Source: Crotalaria pallida | Lineage: Eukaryota > Streptophyta > Magnoliopsida > Fabales > Fabaceae | Direction of reading: 5' to 3' | Assembly: GCA_037953625.1 (NCBI GenBank) | Contig: CM075652.1 | Location: 12,110,501-12,174,500, forward strand | DNA length: 64,000 bases | Part shown: positions 46,045 to 57,398 of the stretch, piece by piece | How positions within the stretch are numbered: position 1 is the stretch's first letter | How the letters are laid out: every line of letters starts with the position of its first letter | Notes under the pieces: generated by a model | What the model saw: the letters and a program-made list of their open reading frames with translations, nothing else | Told to the model about the DNA's origin: nothing | The model's database searches: none | Translations under genes and position numbers: made by a program

Positions 46045-49000
46045 ATGTCAAAATCGAAGGCTGTTATCCCTCCTACGATCGAAGATGCCTCTTCAAGCTC
46101 CGAGGAAGTGATTCAACTTCTCAGCCCTATCTCCTACTGCTTCTTGCAACAACTTCCCTGTCCCCGTTCTTATCCCGTTGGGCTTCGGGAGTGAGGGCGG
46201 ACTCGCCCTTTGGTCCAGACTCAGGTGATTTCCTTGCCGGTTCCTCTTCTAAGGCCACAGTGGTCCCTGAAGACGCCGCCGAACTCATTTCTTCGCCCTC
46301 CTATAACAAGGACCATTGTGCATTGGGCCCTTCGCTGCTCCGTTCTTATCTTCGCCGTTTAGAGTTTCCTTGGGTGGATGTGAACTTCAATGTTCGTGTG
46401 GGAGGCACCAGCGGTTGTCAAGAGTGGGTTGACCACATGTTTTCTACTGATGCTGCATTTGCGGCCATTTTGGAAAGAGTGGGCATTGCCGCCGCAGTCA
46501 AGGCGTCTCCCCGGCTTGGTGCTAACCGTAAGCCTGATGATTTACTGATGTTGATGCAACGTTGGTGTTCCTCTACCCACACTTTCTTGACATCGTGGGG
46601 GGAGTTCACTCCAACCCTTGAAGACGTGGTTGTACTCCTCAAACTGCCCTCTTTTGGAGATAAGGGTTTTGATGTGGAAAATGTCGATGAACATTTCTTC
46701 GAGTTATTAGTGGAATTGAAAGCCGCCTCGGCTCTTAGTGCCAAGTACTCTCGAGATCTCTTCAGACGAAGGCGTGTCTCTTACGCAAGGGGTTCTTCGT
46801 CTTCTCAGAGAGTGAGGGGTACTGGGAACTTGATTCCTAGAAGTCGAAGGGCGAATCAATGCTCCTCCCTCAAGTATACTTTTGCTAGTTGGGTTAGATA
46901 CTTTTTCGGTGATTTCCATGACGGCGAGTTTCAAGCTGGGCCCGTCACAGATTCACGCCTTTGTCGTGCCGCCTTCGTTGCTTTTTGGCTGAGTAGGTAC
47001 GTGTTTCCTGGACCTCCGTGGGAGTCTGTGAGCCCATGTGTTTTTCTTTTTGCTTGTCTTTTGGCAGAAGGCGTGCGCCTTCCTCTTGCTCCATTCTACT
47101 TGGGCGGCCTATATGCTCGCCTAGATCAAGTGGCGGAACAAATGCGGATTTCTCGTGGACGCTTTGCGATCAATTCTTACATTGATCTGACTTTCCTTCA
47201 GTACTTCTTATTTGAGCGCTTCCCGGACTACGGTCCTGTTAGACTCCCTCCTTCGGCTGATGCTATTAACTTGGAGTCTCGCTCTTGGTGTTGGACAAGA
47301 GGATTTCCAAGGGAATCTTTGATTTCTCTTATCGATTCAGAAGATAAGTTTGTGTTTCGTCCTTATTTGGACAACATTCCAGCGGGCGACGATCCCTTGC
47401 ATCCCCTGTATGATGAGGAAGCTTTTGCTACAAGAAATGATGCTGCTGCCCGTTTTGAGGGAATCTATGATCTGTGGAAGTTAATTTTGACTACTCGTTG
47501 CTTGCCCGGCTTCGTCCCTCTAGACAGCAAGAGTGCTCATGGCGGAGCTCTTTGGCCTTGCGCTTATCGCCCTGATCGTGTGGCTAGACAATTCGAGCGC
47601 GATCAAGCCCCTTGCGTTCTTCATATCGAGCAAGCCCCAGTAGAAGACTTGGTTAAAATGCTTCTTTTTGGTGCAACTCCTGATGCTTCTGATACTGCTT
47701 GTGCTTTTGTTCCTCCTTTCCGTGTTGGGGGTGTTTTGCGCACTTGGATTACATCCCATGAGGATATTCTTCAGCATCTGCGGGATTTCGAAGCCTCTTC
47801 ATCGCGTTCGACCCCTCCTTTGCTGCCCATAGTTTATAATGACCCTTATTTCTGCACCTCTATGAAGAAAGTGAAAGGTAAACGTCTTGGCCATTTTCTG
47901 TTTTTGTCGCTTTCCTTTCCTTGCTTTGTATTAATTTTTGTTTGATTTTGCTTTCAGTTGAGGGAGACTCGCCTAGTCACAAGGCTACTGCGTCCTCCTC
48001 CGCTGCCCCAAATCAAGGCAAGAGGAAGGCTTCCTCTCAAGGTCCTTCTGTTTCCATGTCTCCTGCTAAAGGCGGTGGCAGTGGCGCTGCCAAGTCTCGC
48101 AAGAAGAGAAAGGCAGCTGCGGCCGTACCCACTCGCCGATCCAGTCGCCTGCGAACTTCCGGTATTCACATTGCTCCCACTTCTCCTGTTCACGTGGATT
48201 TGGTCTAGGATGATGTTAATGAGACCAACTCAGATGATTCTTTCTTGTCTTACCATGATGCCTCCGTCGAAAGCGGCAGCGCTGAAGAACATCCTCCAGG
48301 TTTCATTTTCTGCTCTTTTTACTTGCGGCTCACCAGGCTCTTTTTCGTTTTTTCTCCATTTATGTTTTGCTCTGCTTAGATAATTTCATGACATTGCTAA
48401 CTCTCTTCTTCTTTTTGAGTGCAGGTGACTCTGGTGATCATTCATCGGCGTCGCCCTCATCTCAATTTCCTGAAAGCGTTCCCGTTATTCCTTCGACAAT
48501 CTCACCTGTTTCTGATCATGAAGACCCCACGGATTTCTTCCATCAATCTTCCGCTGGTGGGGGTGTTGCCCCCTCTGTTCCTTCTGAATCTGCTGCCAGT
48601 GAGGATTTTGATTCCTTGATGTCCCCTGTTGGCACTCCTAAGAGTGTTCCTGTTTCCTCTAAGGGTGTGCCTTTAGATGCCCCTTCGGGTGCTGCTGACA
48701 TTGTTGATGAAATTGTTTCTGATACTCCAAGATTTGGAGACATGTTTGGCGGGATGGGCATTGAGGTTGATGCCTCTGTCCCTTCGGAGAGCCGAATCAC
48801 TATTACTGCTGAGACCCCAATTGGAGAGCGTCTTGCCCCCGGAGGCAACACAGGTCTTGTTCCTTCAGCTGATAAGGGTAAGGCTCCCGCCGAGGCGGCT
48901 GAAGCCCCTGAAAATGTTATTGACCTTCTTGGTGGGCGCTCTGCGCATGAAGCTTCTTGTTTCGGGACTCCTTCCGCAAGAGCAGGTCACACCTCTGCTT

Positions 49001-49608
49001 TCCCAGGATCTTCTTTAGTTTGTAAGTGTTTCTTTCTTTTCTTGACCTAAGTTGGACTTTTCTCCTTTTGTGTTCTTGTCTCATTATTTCTGCGTGTACT
49101 GCTGTGTGCTTTTGCAGCTGCACTTTCTGCAGATGACCAAGCTTTGATTGATTCATTCCTTCGTGCTCGCACTTCTTTGATACCTCCTCGTGCTTCGCTT
49201 CCTCGTCTTTTCAAAGAGTCTGGTTCTCGCACCTTGTTACGGATGCTGCATTTGGTTTGCTCGGTTGATGTGGATGCCTTGCCATGGGAAGACAAGGCTG
49301 AGATTCTGGATTGCCTGTACATGCTCCGATTTCAGCATTACTCCGGTTTTTGGCTTGAGAATGCTATCGCTGGTTTTGAGAGCTTACGTCCTCCATTTGA
49401 CGATGCTGAGTTGGCTGAGGCTGAACGCTCATTGCAAGAACGCCGTGCTCCTTTAGTATCTCGCATCAAGGAACTTTCCTCTCAGCTTGACCAAGCGACC
49501 TCCGAGTTAGAGAGTCTTGACCAGGAAATCAGAGATTTGGCTACCATGAAGTATTCTTATGAAGAAGTTTGCAGTATCACTTCCTTGAATTCTCTCTTTA
49601 TCATTTAG
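46045..49608 (+). pseudogene. Plant mobile domain (aminotransferase-like) protein gene, broken
   Basis: The long open frame through 47877 encodes the plant mobile domain; WGEFTPTLEDVVVLLKLP is its signature, and the HCALGPSLL and YIDLTFLQYF regions flank it. PMD proteins include host regulators (MAIN/MAIL family) and many transposon-borne forms; their biochemical role is not settled. Spliced exons seem to be 46045-47877, 47958-48299, 48425-49021 and 49118 to about 49608, with GT/AG borders. They give a basic KRKA/KKRK segment, an acidic Ser-rich region and a C-terminal coiled coil (RIKELSSQLDQATSELESLD). Breaks: the likely ATG (46045, MSKSKAVIPP) runs into a TGA at 46192-46194, so it is out of frame with the domain, consistent with two small indels. 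A TAG at 48206-48208 interrupts exon 2. It lies antisense to its carrier element. Confidence 0.85.
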
Positions 49609-52600
49609 GCACTATTTTCGCCACATGTGCTGCTACTTTTGACATTCTGCTTTTCAGACTATGGTTTCAGTTGCTGCTTTCTTTCAGCTTCGTAATTTGT
49701 ATGACTTTGTTCGGATTTAACCTCTGTCACTTTTATTGCTTTTGAACTTGTACTCTGGGATTTATTCCGCTGAACTTCGAAGTTGTTCTTTCAAGTTTGG
49801 ACTCTACTTTGTATGCTTGTTGCTACCTTGACGATGTTCATGTATGTGTTGTCTTTTTATTTCTTTGTTCGCCTTGCGCCTAGGCTTGCATTTGGATTTT
49901 ACACTTTTGGCTCTTGTGCGCTTTTGCTGGCTTTGTCGCTTTGGCGATTGTGGCTTGAACTTTGTCTTGTAAACGTAGCTTTATTTGTGCTCGTTACTGT
50001 ACTTGCGCTTGTTTTTATTCTTGTATGCTCTTCTAAGTTTGGTGCTTTTTCTTGATAGCACACATCTCTTTTTTTTTATCACAGGGCTTTTAAGTCATTG
50101 GTGCCCAAGGAAGGTTTTCTTTTCTTCCTCCCCTCTCCACTTTTTTTTTGGAGCGCGCTTTGGGCGCTTCAAACTTGCTGAAGATTTTAGAGGCCCCTCA
50201 TGTCATTGGTGCCAAGATTTTTCCTTGGGGTGCACGTTGGGCACATTCTACAGATTTTGCCGTTTTGGGCTTTTCAGTTGCCGCTTTTGGGCTTTTCTTT
50301 TTGCTGTCACTTTGGACTTTTCAGTTTGCCGCTTTGGGCTTCATAAACTAACGGATCACTTTGGATCTTGCATTAGCCAACCTCTTTTACAGATTTTTCT
50401 GCCCGCGTTAGGACTAGCGCCCTTGTTTCCCGGGACTTTTTCTAGTCTCGCGATATGGCGTACTTCGCCCGCGTCTGTCCCGGAAATTTCTCTTTTCGAG
50501 GAGGTCTATCCGGGTACCGCGATAAGGCGCTTGTGCCCGCGGTACGGTTCAACACTATTCTTCTTCTTTTCTTTTTCTTCTTCTCTTCCTTTTCTTTTCT
50601 TTTTTTTTTTTTTTTGAAGTGTTGAACCTCGCGTTCTGGCATTATTGACCCTGTTTGAGGGGGTTTTTGATACAACGATACCTCATTCATTAGTATCATT
50701 TGAGCTCTTTCCGGGGACACCTCATGTCATCAGTGTCACTTCAAGCTTTAGTATTGGCACCTCTTGTCATAGGCGCTACCTTGCTTTTGGCTGTTTGCTC
50801 AATCTTTGATTGCTTGTGCTTCGTAACACCTCTTGTCATGGGTGCTACTTTTCTTTTAGTTCTTCTTGCAATTATCAGTGTGCAAATGCTTGGATTTCTT
50901 GATTGTCTTTGTGCTTATGCTTGCTTTCGCATGATCTGCTTTGACGTATGGATAAGCTCAGATGTGCCTTACTTCAGAGGCTTGTTATTATTGTAGATTT
51001 CTTGGTTTCTCTTGCGTCAGGGTGCTTTGGCTTGCTTATGAGAGCAGACTGGGATGAACTCAAGATTTTAGCATGGCAGTTGTTCAATCATCAGGTAAAC
51101 TGAGCTCGCCTTGGTTATGTTATGTTTGGAACAGTTTTGGGTCAGTCACTTGTACGCTTTTTGGCTTGCTTTCGTCTTGCACCTTGCTCTTGCATCTGAT
51201 TTAATGCTTCAGTGTTTAAGTATGCCTTTGAGTAACATACTTTTCAGGATCTTGTACTCGTACTGGTCATTACAAAGCTTGCATTCGCCCTCACGTAGCA
51301 TGTACGCCTTTTCATGTACGCCTTGCAGTTGTACGCCTTTGCAATTGTACGCCTTGCAGTTGTACGCCTTTGCAATTGTGATCACATACAGTGGCCTTTA
51401 AGGTTCGCTTTTGACTTCTGGCTGGCTTTTTTGCTTGGACATATCTTCTGCTTCATCCTCATTTACTCTTGGGTTTAGTTGTGTCAGCTTATGCATATGT
51501 GCTTGCTCTTGCTCTTCAATTACTTCTCTTGCATGCTTTTGCTTCGAAGTCACCTTCGTCTATCTGGTTTGAATTCATTGTCAGCTTTTGCCTTCAGCTT
51601 TCGATATAACTTGTTTTTAGAATTTTGGCTTGACATTAGTAACATTTTGTTTTTGGTTTACTTCAGGATTTCTAGCTTCAACACTGTTTATTTTCTCCTG
51701 ATGCGCCTTGGATTTCATCTTTGCAGCTTCACATGAGGCTTTCTGATTCAACTTTGCTTTTCTCGCCTTCGTTTGTCCTAACTTCGTCATTCTATGTAGC
51801 GTATCTTTTCAATCAGTTCATGCTAAATGCATAACTACTTCTGCTTGCAAGGTGGACATGCGTCGCCCTTCCACCATGACTTTGTGTCCGCCTTCTAGTT
51901 CTGGATTTCATGCGTCTTACTGTCAACCTCAGGGTTCACCATCTGGTATGGAACTCATCCTTTATCTTTGCTTGATTTTATTTGTTTAATTTTCACTGCT
52001 CTTTTCTATTTGCGTTGTGTTGCTCTTTCTTGATACTTTGCTTTTGTTTTATTACTTGCCTTCTGGTACTCCATTCTTTGGATTGCCTTCTTTCACTGGG
52101 CGAGATGTGGAGTACTTTTCTGCTTTAGACAGATCATGTACTTATTGCCTAGGGTGGAGGAGGCGACCCTCCCAAGGCAATGACCATCTTGGCAAAGCTT
52201 GTCAAATCATGGCTTGAGAGCGTACTTAGGACTTCTCGAATCTTAGAAAGATGTCACTTCTTTTTCCTACATGAACAAATTTCATTTTCCGGATATTTTC
52301 ATGCTACTCATATCCGTTTTGTTGGTTATTTCTAGTATTATGTACAAAATAAATCATGCATCGTCATGTAACATTACCAAGATTACGTTTTCATGTAACG
52401 CCTTTCTAAAGAGCGCCTTCTAAGCATTTAAATCATACAGCTCATAACAGGAAACATTGTTTTTGCATGATGGAATTATGAAAACCAGTTTCTTTATATC
52501 GTGCCATGGTTGGACCAAGAAAAATAAACAAGATTATGGCGAGAATGACTAGTATGATATACTAATTTTAGTTCTACAGCAAACATTTAAACGTACAGAG

Positions 52601-52990
52601 TTATCTAGTTATTGCTTTTCTAGTCAAATATTCGATACATATCAGAGCGACAACATTCATGATTGTGATCATACATATGCGATTCTCAGCCATGGCAAAC
52701 TTAGAGTCAGACCGTCTCCACAACATATCATAACAATGTTATTCTAGACAAACTAAAATTAAATCATTGTTATCAGGATAATCTTAGACATGAAACTAAC
52801 TACGTAGAGCATGATGTCATGTGAAGGCGATACTTCCAAAAGCATATTAAGACACAGATGCACGAAATGAGCATACAGTAGCTATATTTCCTTAACTATG
52901 CATACAACAACTGATACGTGATTGGGTACAATACATTTTTTATTTGGTCATGATTCATATCTATCATAATTAAAGTCATGAAAAAGGCAT
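49609..52990. other. T-rich internal DNA of the PMD element
   Basis: No domain is recognised on either strand. It contains diverged repeats of GTCATnGGTGCYA (50090-50850), a T-run, a GC-rich patch near 50450-50550 and short tandem repeats at 51298-51380. Open frames here (49783-50617, 50700-51736) are hydrophobic low-complexity and are not supported as genes. Confidence 0.55.
51298..51380. repeat. 15-16 bp tandem repeats
   Basis: About five copies of TTGTACGCCTTTGCAA or TTGTACGCCTTGCAG alternate head to tail. Confidence 0.8.
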
Positions 52991-53102
52991 ACTAGCATAT
53001 GCACTGAGTTAAGAGTTATGTGTACTTAGCTTTTAGTGCAGCAAGTTTTCCATAAAACTTTCTGGTTGCGCCTTTGCTCCTGAGTTTCTAATTTCTGTAA
53101 TC

Positions 53103-53200
53103 AGGCGCCTTCGTCAGTGAGGGCGTACTTTGTGTGGCGCCTTTCGTCAGTGAGGGCGTACTTTGTGTGGCGCCTTCGTCAGTAAGAGCGTACTTTTGCC
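53103..53200. repeat. 32-bp tandem repeats
   Basis: Three copies of GGCGCCTTCGTCAGTGAGGG followed by CGTACTTTGTGT. Related GCGCCTTCT and GTCGCCTTC words continue to 53450. Confidence 0.85.
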
Positions 53201-53396
53201 CATTCGGTTGTGTGACCGCCTTCTGAAAAGATAGGTAGAGCGAACGTTGTCGCATTTTGAAGCGTCGCCTTTCAGGACAATTGGGCTCGCAAGGATCTAG
53301 AGCGCCTCTTGGACGAGTTTCGTCGCCCTCTGGAAAGTTTGTGTCAGAGCGAACCTAGTCGCCTTCTGTGAGCACGCCTTCTGTGGAGATCACTCT

Positions 53397-53766
53397 CTAA
53401 GGAGCGCCTTCTAGGGAGCTCGCCTTTTGGGAGCAGGCCGCCTTCCGAGGAGGTCGCTTTTGGACTGAAAGACCACCTCCTCGCCGTAACGCTTCTTCAG
53501 TTGGAGACTGTTGATAACAGTGATCACCTTCAAGGGCCGTCTTTGGAGCAACGCTTCTGGGAGCATTCCCTTCATAGTTCGGAGCCATAACTTCCCTGAT
53601 TGGCTGGGTTAAAGCTCAACCTCCTAGAACCTGCTCCTGTTCCACGACTTGTAAGACTGGATGTTGGGTTTTGAATGGCAACTGCGGGTATCGCCTTCGG
53701 AGCGGCATCTCCCACAGGCACCTGCTGCACGACGTGAATCCCATTTCCTTCAAGGTTGGAAGCCAT
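53397..53766 (-). pseudogene. Possible gag 5' remnant of the PMD element
   Basis: Two overlapping minus frames (64 codons from ATG 53766; 63 codons from ATG 53588) begin with the similar peptides MASNLEGN and MAPNYEGN, 5 nt and about 185 nt downstream of the PBS. The position suits a gag start, but no gag motif is recognisable and the frame closes early. Confidence 0.35.
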
Positions 53767-53771
53767 AGCTT

Positions 53772-53788
53772 CCCCAGTGGAGTCGCCA
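53772..53788 (-). promoter_or_regulatory. Primer-binding site of the PMD element
   Basis: TGGCGACTCCACTGGGG on minus, 2 nt inside the right LTR. I associate this with Tat/Ogre-type elements, possibly a tRNA-Arg primer; the tRNA match should be confirmed by alignment. Confidence 0.75.
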
Positions 53789-53790
53789 AT

Positions 53791-55022
53791 TGTTTCGGAC
53801 CGCTTTATGCGATAAGTGAATAATTATTGAGGAGATAATGGGTTCGTAAGCTTAATGAAGCTTTAGGCTTTCATTATATTGAAATGAGTTACAGAGAGGT
53901 GAATACAAGGAAATGGCTTCCACGTTTATGGTACTTTTACAGGGGGAGGAGTGTGCGCTTTGGCTTTACACTCTCTTTTATGTTGTTAAGCTTAAGTTTC
54001 AGAGGAAGTTTCCATTCCTTTTTCTCTCCTTTTGTACTCTCTGCGTTGTGATCATTGTTGGTTGTTGTGTTTTGGGCATTCTGATCGCCCTTGTTTTGGT
54101 TCTGCTGGTAGTTGCTGGAGGCATGCGCTCTCTGGCTTATCCTCTTCTTTGTCTCTCTCCTTCGTATTCTGTTTCCTACTTCTCTTCGGTGTTACTTCTC
54201 TGAAACTTGGGGAAGAAAGCTAGTGTTTCATGTGTTTGCTGTGTTGTCTTCTTCAGTTGGGTTCCTTTTTCTCCTTGTCCGTGTTCTTCATCTAAGTTAC
54301 AGAGGAGAAAACCTTGTGTTTTGTGTGTATTGTTATCGTCGCTCCGATGTATTGCTTTCCTCCAGAGGTATCCTCGCTGGCTCTCCCCAGCTCCTCTCAC
54401 CCTCTTTTTTCTTCTCTCTCCCCTTTAAGAAGGAGAAGTATCTCTTATTTATAATGGTGCTTTGGACCAGTGGTCATTGGTGGCTCACCTTTTGCCCGCT
54501 GGATAATAGCACTTTGCATCATGTGCTCAGGGTACCTTTTCAGTAGCTTTGTCTCCTTTACCGTTCTTGGCTTTGGCATTGATGATTACAGGGAAGGAGA
54601 GGGGCTCAAGTCTTACTACTCTCAGCTTCGTCTTGGATAGCTAAAAGATTCCCTCTTGGCTTCCTCTGCAAGTCTTTGGGGTCCTGGGAAGTTGTGTTGC
54701 CTTTGCCTGGACATGTGTGCGCCTTCTGCAAGCTCCACTTCCTGTTCGCCCTCGTTTATCCTGACCTTCTCCCCAGGTTTCTGCGACGCCTGGCATGCTG
54801 TGCTCACTGCCATCAGTACGCCTTGCTCTTTATCCTGGACACCTCATCAGAATATGTCGCCTCGACGACTGTCGCTTTGGGAACGTGACGCTTCGGGCAG
54901 CTCTTGGAGCTTGCACGCCCTTCTCGGTGTCTTCCATTGTTTCATTTTTTGTTTGACGATTCTTGGGCCTTCATATAATTTGGGCCTTGTAATTTGGGCT
55001 ACCAAATATTAAGGTATCAACA
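53791..55022 (-). repeat. LTR of the PMD element (5' LTR)
   Basis: Partner of 44189-45420, same length, same ends. Confidence 0.92.
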
Positions 55023-55027
55023 GAGAT

Positions 55028-55807
55028 AATATTAATGATGATTGATCGAGATATAAACATAAAATATGAAAAATAAAGTAATCTTTCATGCCTTTAATAT
55101 AAGTTTTTTTTGGGAAAATTCATAAGAACTAGCCCCCAACCCCGTGCGATGCACGGGAGAAATACGAAATCGATAAAACATTTCACAAAGTTACAATTAA
55201 TATTATTGAAATTGAAAACTTTTTTATACTTTTTTAAAATTAATCCCATAGTTACCTTTAAGAAATAAAGGTGTTTATAAAAAAATAATTAATAATATTA
55301 TAAATAAGAAAATAGACTAATAAATAAGACAAAACAAATTCACGAGAATGGATTATATTAAAGACATAGGGGATTGTATCTCGTTTTATCATTTTTATTT
55401 TGATTCAAATTATTTGTTGCTTTAGAGGATTCATAAATTAATTTTTTTTCTAACTTTCATCTTGCTTTTAAAATTTTTTAAATATGTGACATGTGTAATA
55501 ATTAATGTAGTATGAGGATAAAATAGTAAAATTGCCTTATTCTTTTAAATCGAAGTATTAAATGACTTTCTTAATCCGTGTGAAATTCTTAAAGCGACAG
55601 ATAAATTGGAACGGATGGAGTAATTACCACCTTCGATTCTTAAACTTCTTTTTAAACTCTTTTTATTTCCTATTTATAATCTTAGTTTTTAATAACATTA
55701 ATTGCTTATTTTTTACAAATACTTCTTTTCTACAAATTTCTGTATTTACAATTTAATTTTTTCGAATTTCAATAATAATCATAATGAATTCAATAATAGG
55801 TTAATAG
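55028..55807. other. AT-rich intergenic DNA with a Helitron-like hairpin motif
   Basis: ACTAGCCCCCAACCCCGTGCGATGCACGGG (55127-55156) contains the perfect-stem motif CCCGTGCGATGCACGGG. Similar ACTAG...GTGCNNTGCAC motifs occur at 5103-5130 and 13903-13931. No gene. Confidence 0.5.
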
Positions 55808-56598
55808 AATTAAAAAGGTTTTTTTAAGTTTTTGGTTCCTGAAAATTGACCGAATTTTGGTTTAATCCCTATTTTTTTATTTGACCGGTCTTGATCCTTA
55901 AAAGAATTTTTTGGTTTTTGTCCCTGCTGTTAGTGAACTACCGTTAATTGATGACATGGCTAACCGAGTGTCACGTCAGCATGCCATGTGTCTTTTTGTT
56001 TAAAGTAAAAGGTCCCTGAAAATTGACCGAATTTTGCTTTCCCTATCTTTTCTTTTGACCGGTTAATGTCCTTAAAATTAAAAAAAAAATCATTTTGGTC
56101 CCTACCACCATTGGTAAAATACCGTTAATTGCTGACATGATTAACGGATTGTCATATCAGCATGTCATGTCTGCACAATTATGAGTTGCTGCAACATTGG
56201 CAGATGACATAGATAACCCAACAAGGCAAACAAAACTCTAGTCGCAGTTGGCCCAAGATTGTTCAAATTACGTGAGTCCAATAACTTAAACAAACTCATA
56301 GTCATCGTTGGAATATATAACATTAAATTCTTGCATAAATATTTGGATCCGGGACTTCAGATGAACTAAAATATCATAATTTTTAGTCTTTCGACCTTTC
56401 TGTTTATATATTAAACCAAATACATAATAGAACTCATGTCTTATTATATATTGTTCTTACATGCCTACTGTTCTTACATGTCATGTGTCAACTTGGCAAC
56501 AACTCATTATTATTCAAACTCAAGCACTGATGTGACAATCCGTTAGTTATGTCAGCAATTAATAGTATTTTATTAATGACAGCGACCAAAACAAAAAA

Positions 56599-56795
56599 GA
56601 CTAATTAGGCAGATTGGTCCCTGACTTTGCAGCCATCGATCAATTTAGTCCCTGAATTTATCGAAACATCAATTTAGTCCCTGAGATTGGAATCCGTCGA
56701 TCAATTTCGTCCCTGGTGTTTGGTGCCGTCAATCTCCTGTCACGGAATGCACACGTGGACAATAACTGTGCCCAAAACGACGTCGTTTTGGCCAC
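56599..56795 (+). repeat. Left terminal inverted repeat of the MULE
   Basis: 197 bp, near-perfect match to the inverse of 62611-62807. The inner end carries the palindrome AAAACGACGTCGTTTT. It presumably holds the transposase promoter. Confidence 0.92.
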
Positions 56796-57044
56796 TTGTA
56801 AAAAAAAAAAATTTCCACGCTGGCCCATTCGCTTGGCGCCAAACAAAACACCCTTTTTCCCTCTAACCCTTCACATATCTTCAAAGCAAACCCAGAAGAG
56901 AAAACCAAACGAAACCTTCTTTCTTTCAATCACTCACAATGAACGAAACCAAACCCCAAGTTCAGAAATATTGAAGCAAATCTCAGGGAAGTGAACATTA
57001 TTAGTGCAATCTCCATCGTTTCATCAGCAAGGAAGCTTCAAAAG

Positions 57045-57397
57045 GTAAGAGAAACCATAACCTTGAATGAATATGTGAAAATATGCATTATTGTTCCCAA
57101 TATATGTGATTAGGGTTTCGTGCAGGTTATGCATGTTACTTAAAATGGTTTTTTTTCATCTTTTTTTGTTTATTTCATAAATGTCAGATTTTGGGTTATT
57201 ACTTTATTATCTGATTATGTCATTGTGGTCCATGGAGTAATTTAAATGATTTCCTTGTTTTGGTTACCTTCTTTATTCTGTATGTGGTCCATGTCGTGTA
57301 TCTGTTGTCCCTATTAATTATTGTTGTTGTATACTGTTAGTGGGCTTTGTGGGACCCAGTATAGAGTCACTGATTTGTTTGTATTTTTCATGTATAG
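57045..57397 (+). other. Probable 5' UTR intron of the MULE transposase gene
   Basis: GTAAGAG donor at 57045 and TGTATAG acceptor at 57397, 1 nt before the transposase ATG. It is a typical plant intron by size and AT content; inferred from sequence only. Confidence 0.55.
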
Positions 57398-57398
57398 G

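Larger units (their letters stand above)
44189..55022 (-). mobile_element. Non-autonomous Tat/Ogre-like LTR retrotransposon with an antisense PMD gene
   Basis: Two LTRs of equal length (1,232 bp; 44189-45420 and 53791-55022) and the 5-bp duplication GAGAT (44184-44188 and 55023-55027) define it. A PBS-like TGGCGACTCCACTGGGG lies next to the right LTR and a purine tract next to the left, so it reads on minus. Inside are a plant-mobile-domain gene on +, antisense to the element, and a possible gag start on minus; no RT, integrase or protease is visible in 8.4 kb. The PBS type and antisense ORF recall Tat/Ogre elements; the lineage is inferred. Confidence 0.9.

Noticed and set aside
49783..51736. 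Hydrophobic ORFs suggesting membrane proteins
   Set aside because: T-rich DNA always yields Phe/Leu-rich frames. There is no conserved motif, and the ORFs contain tandem repeats.
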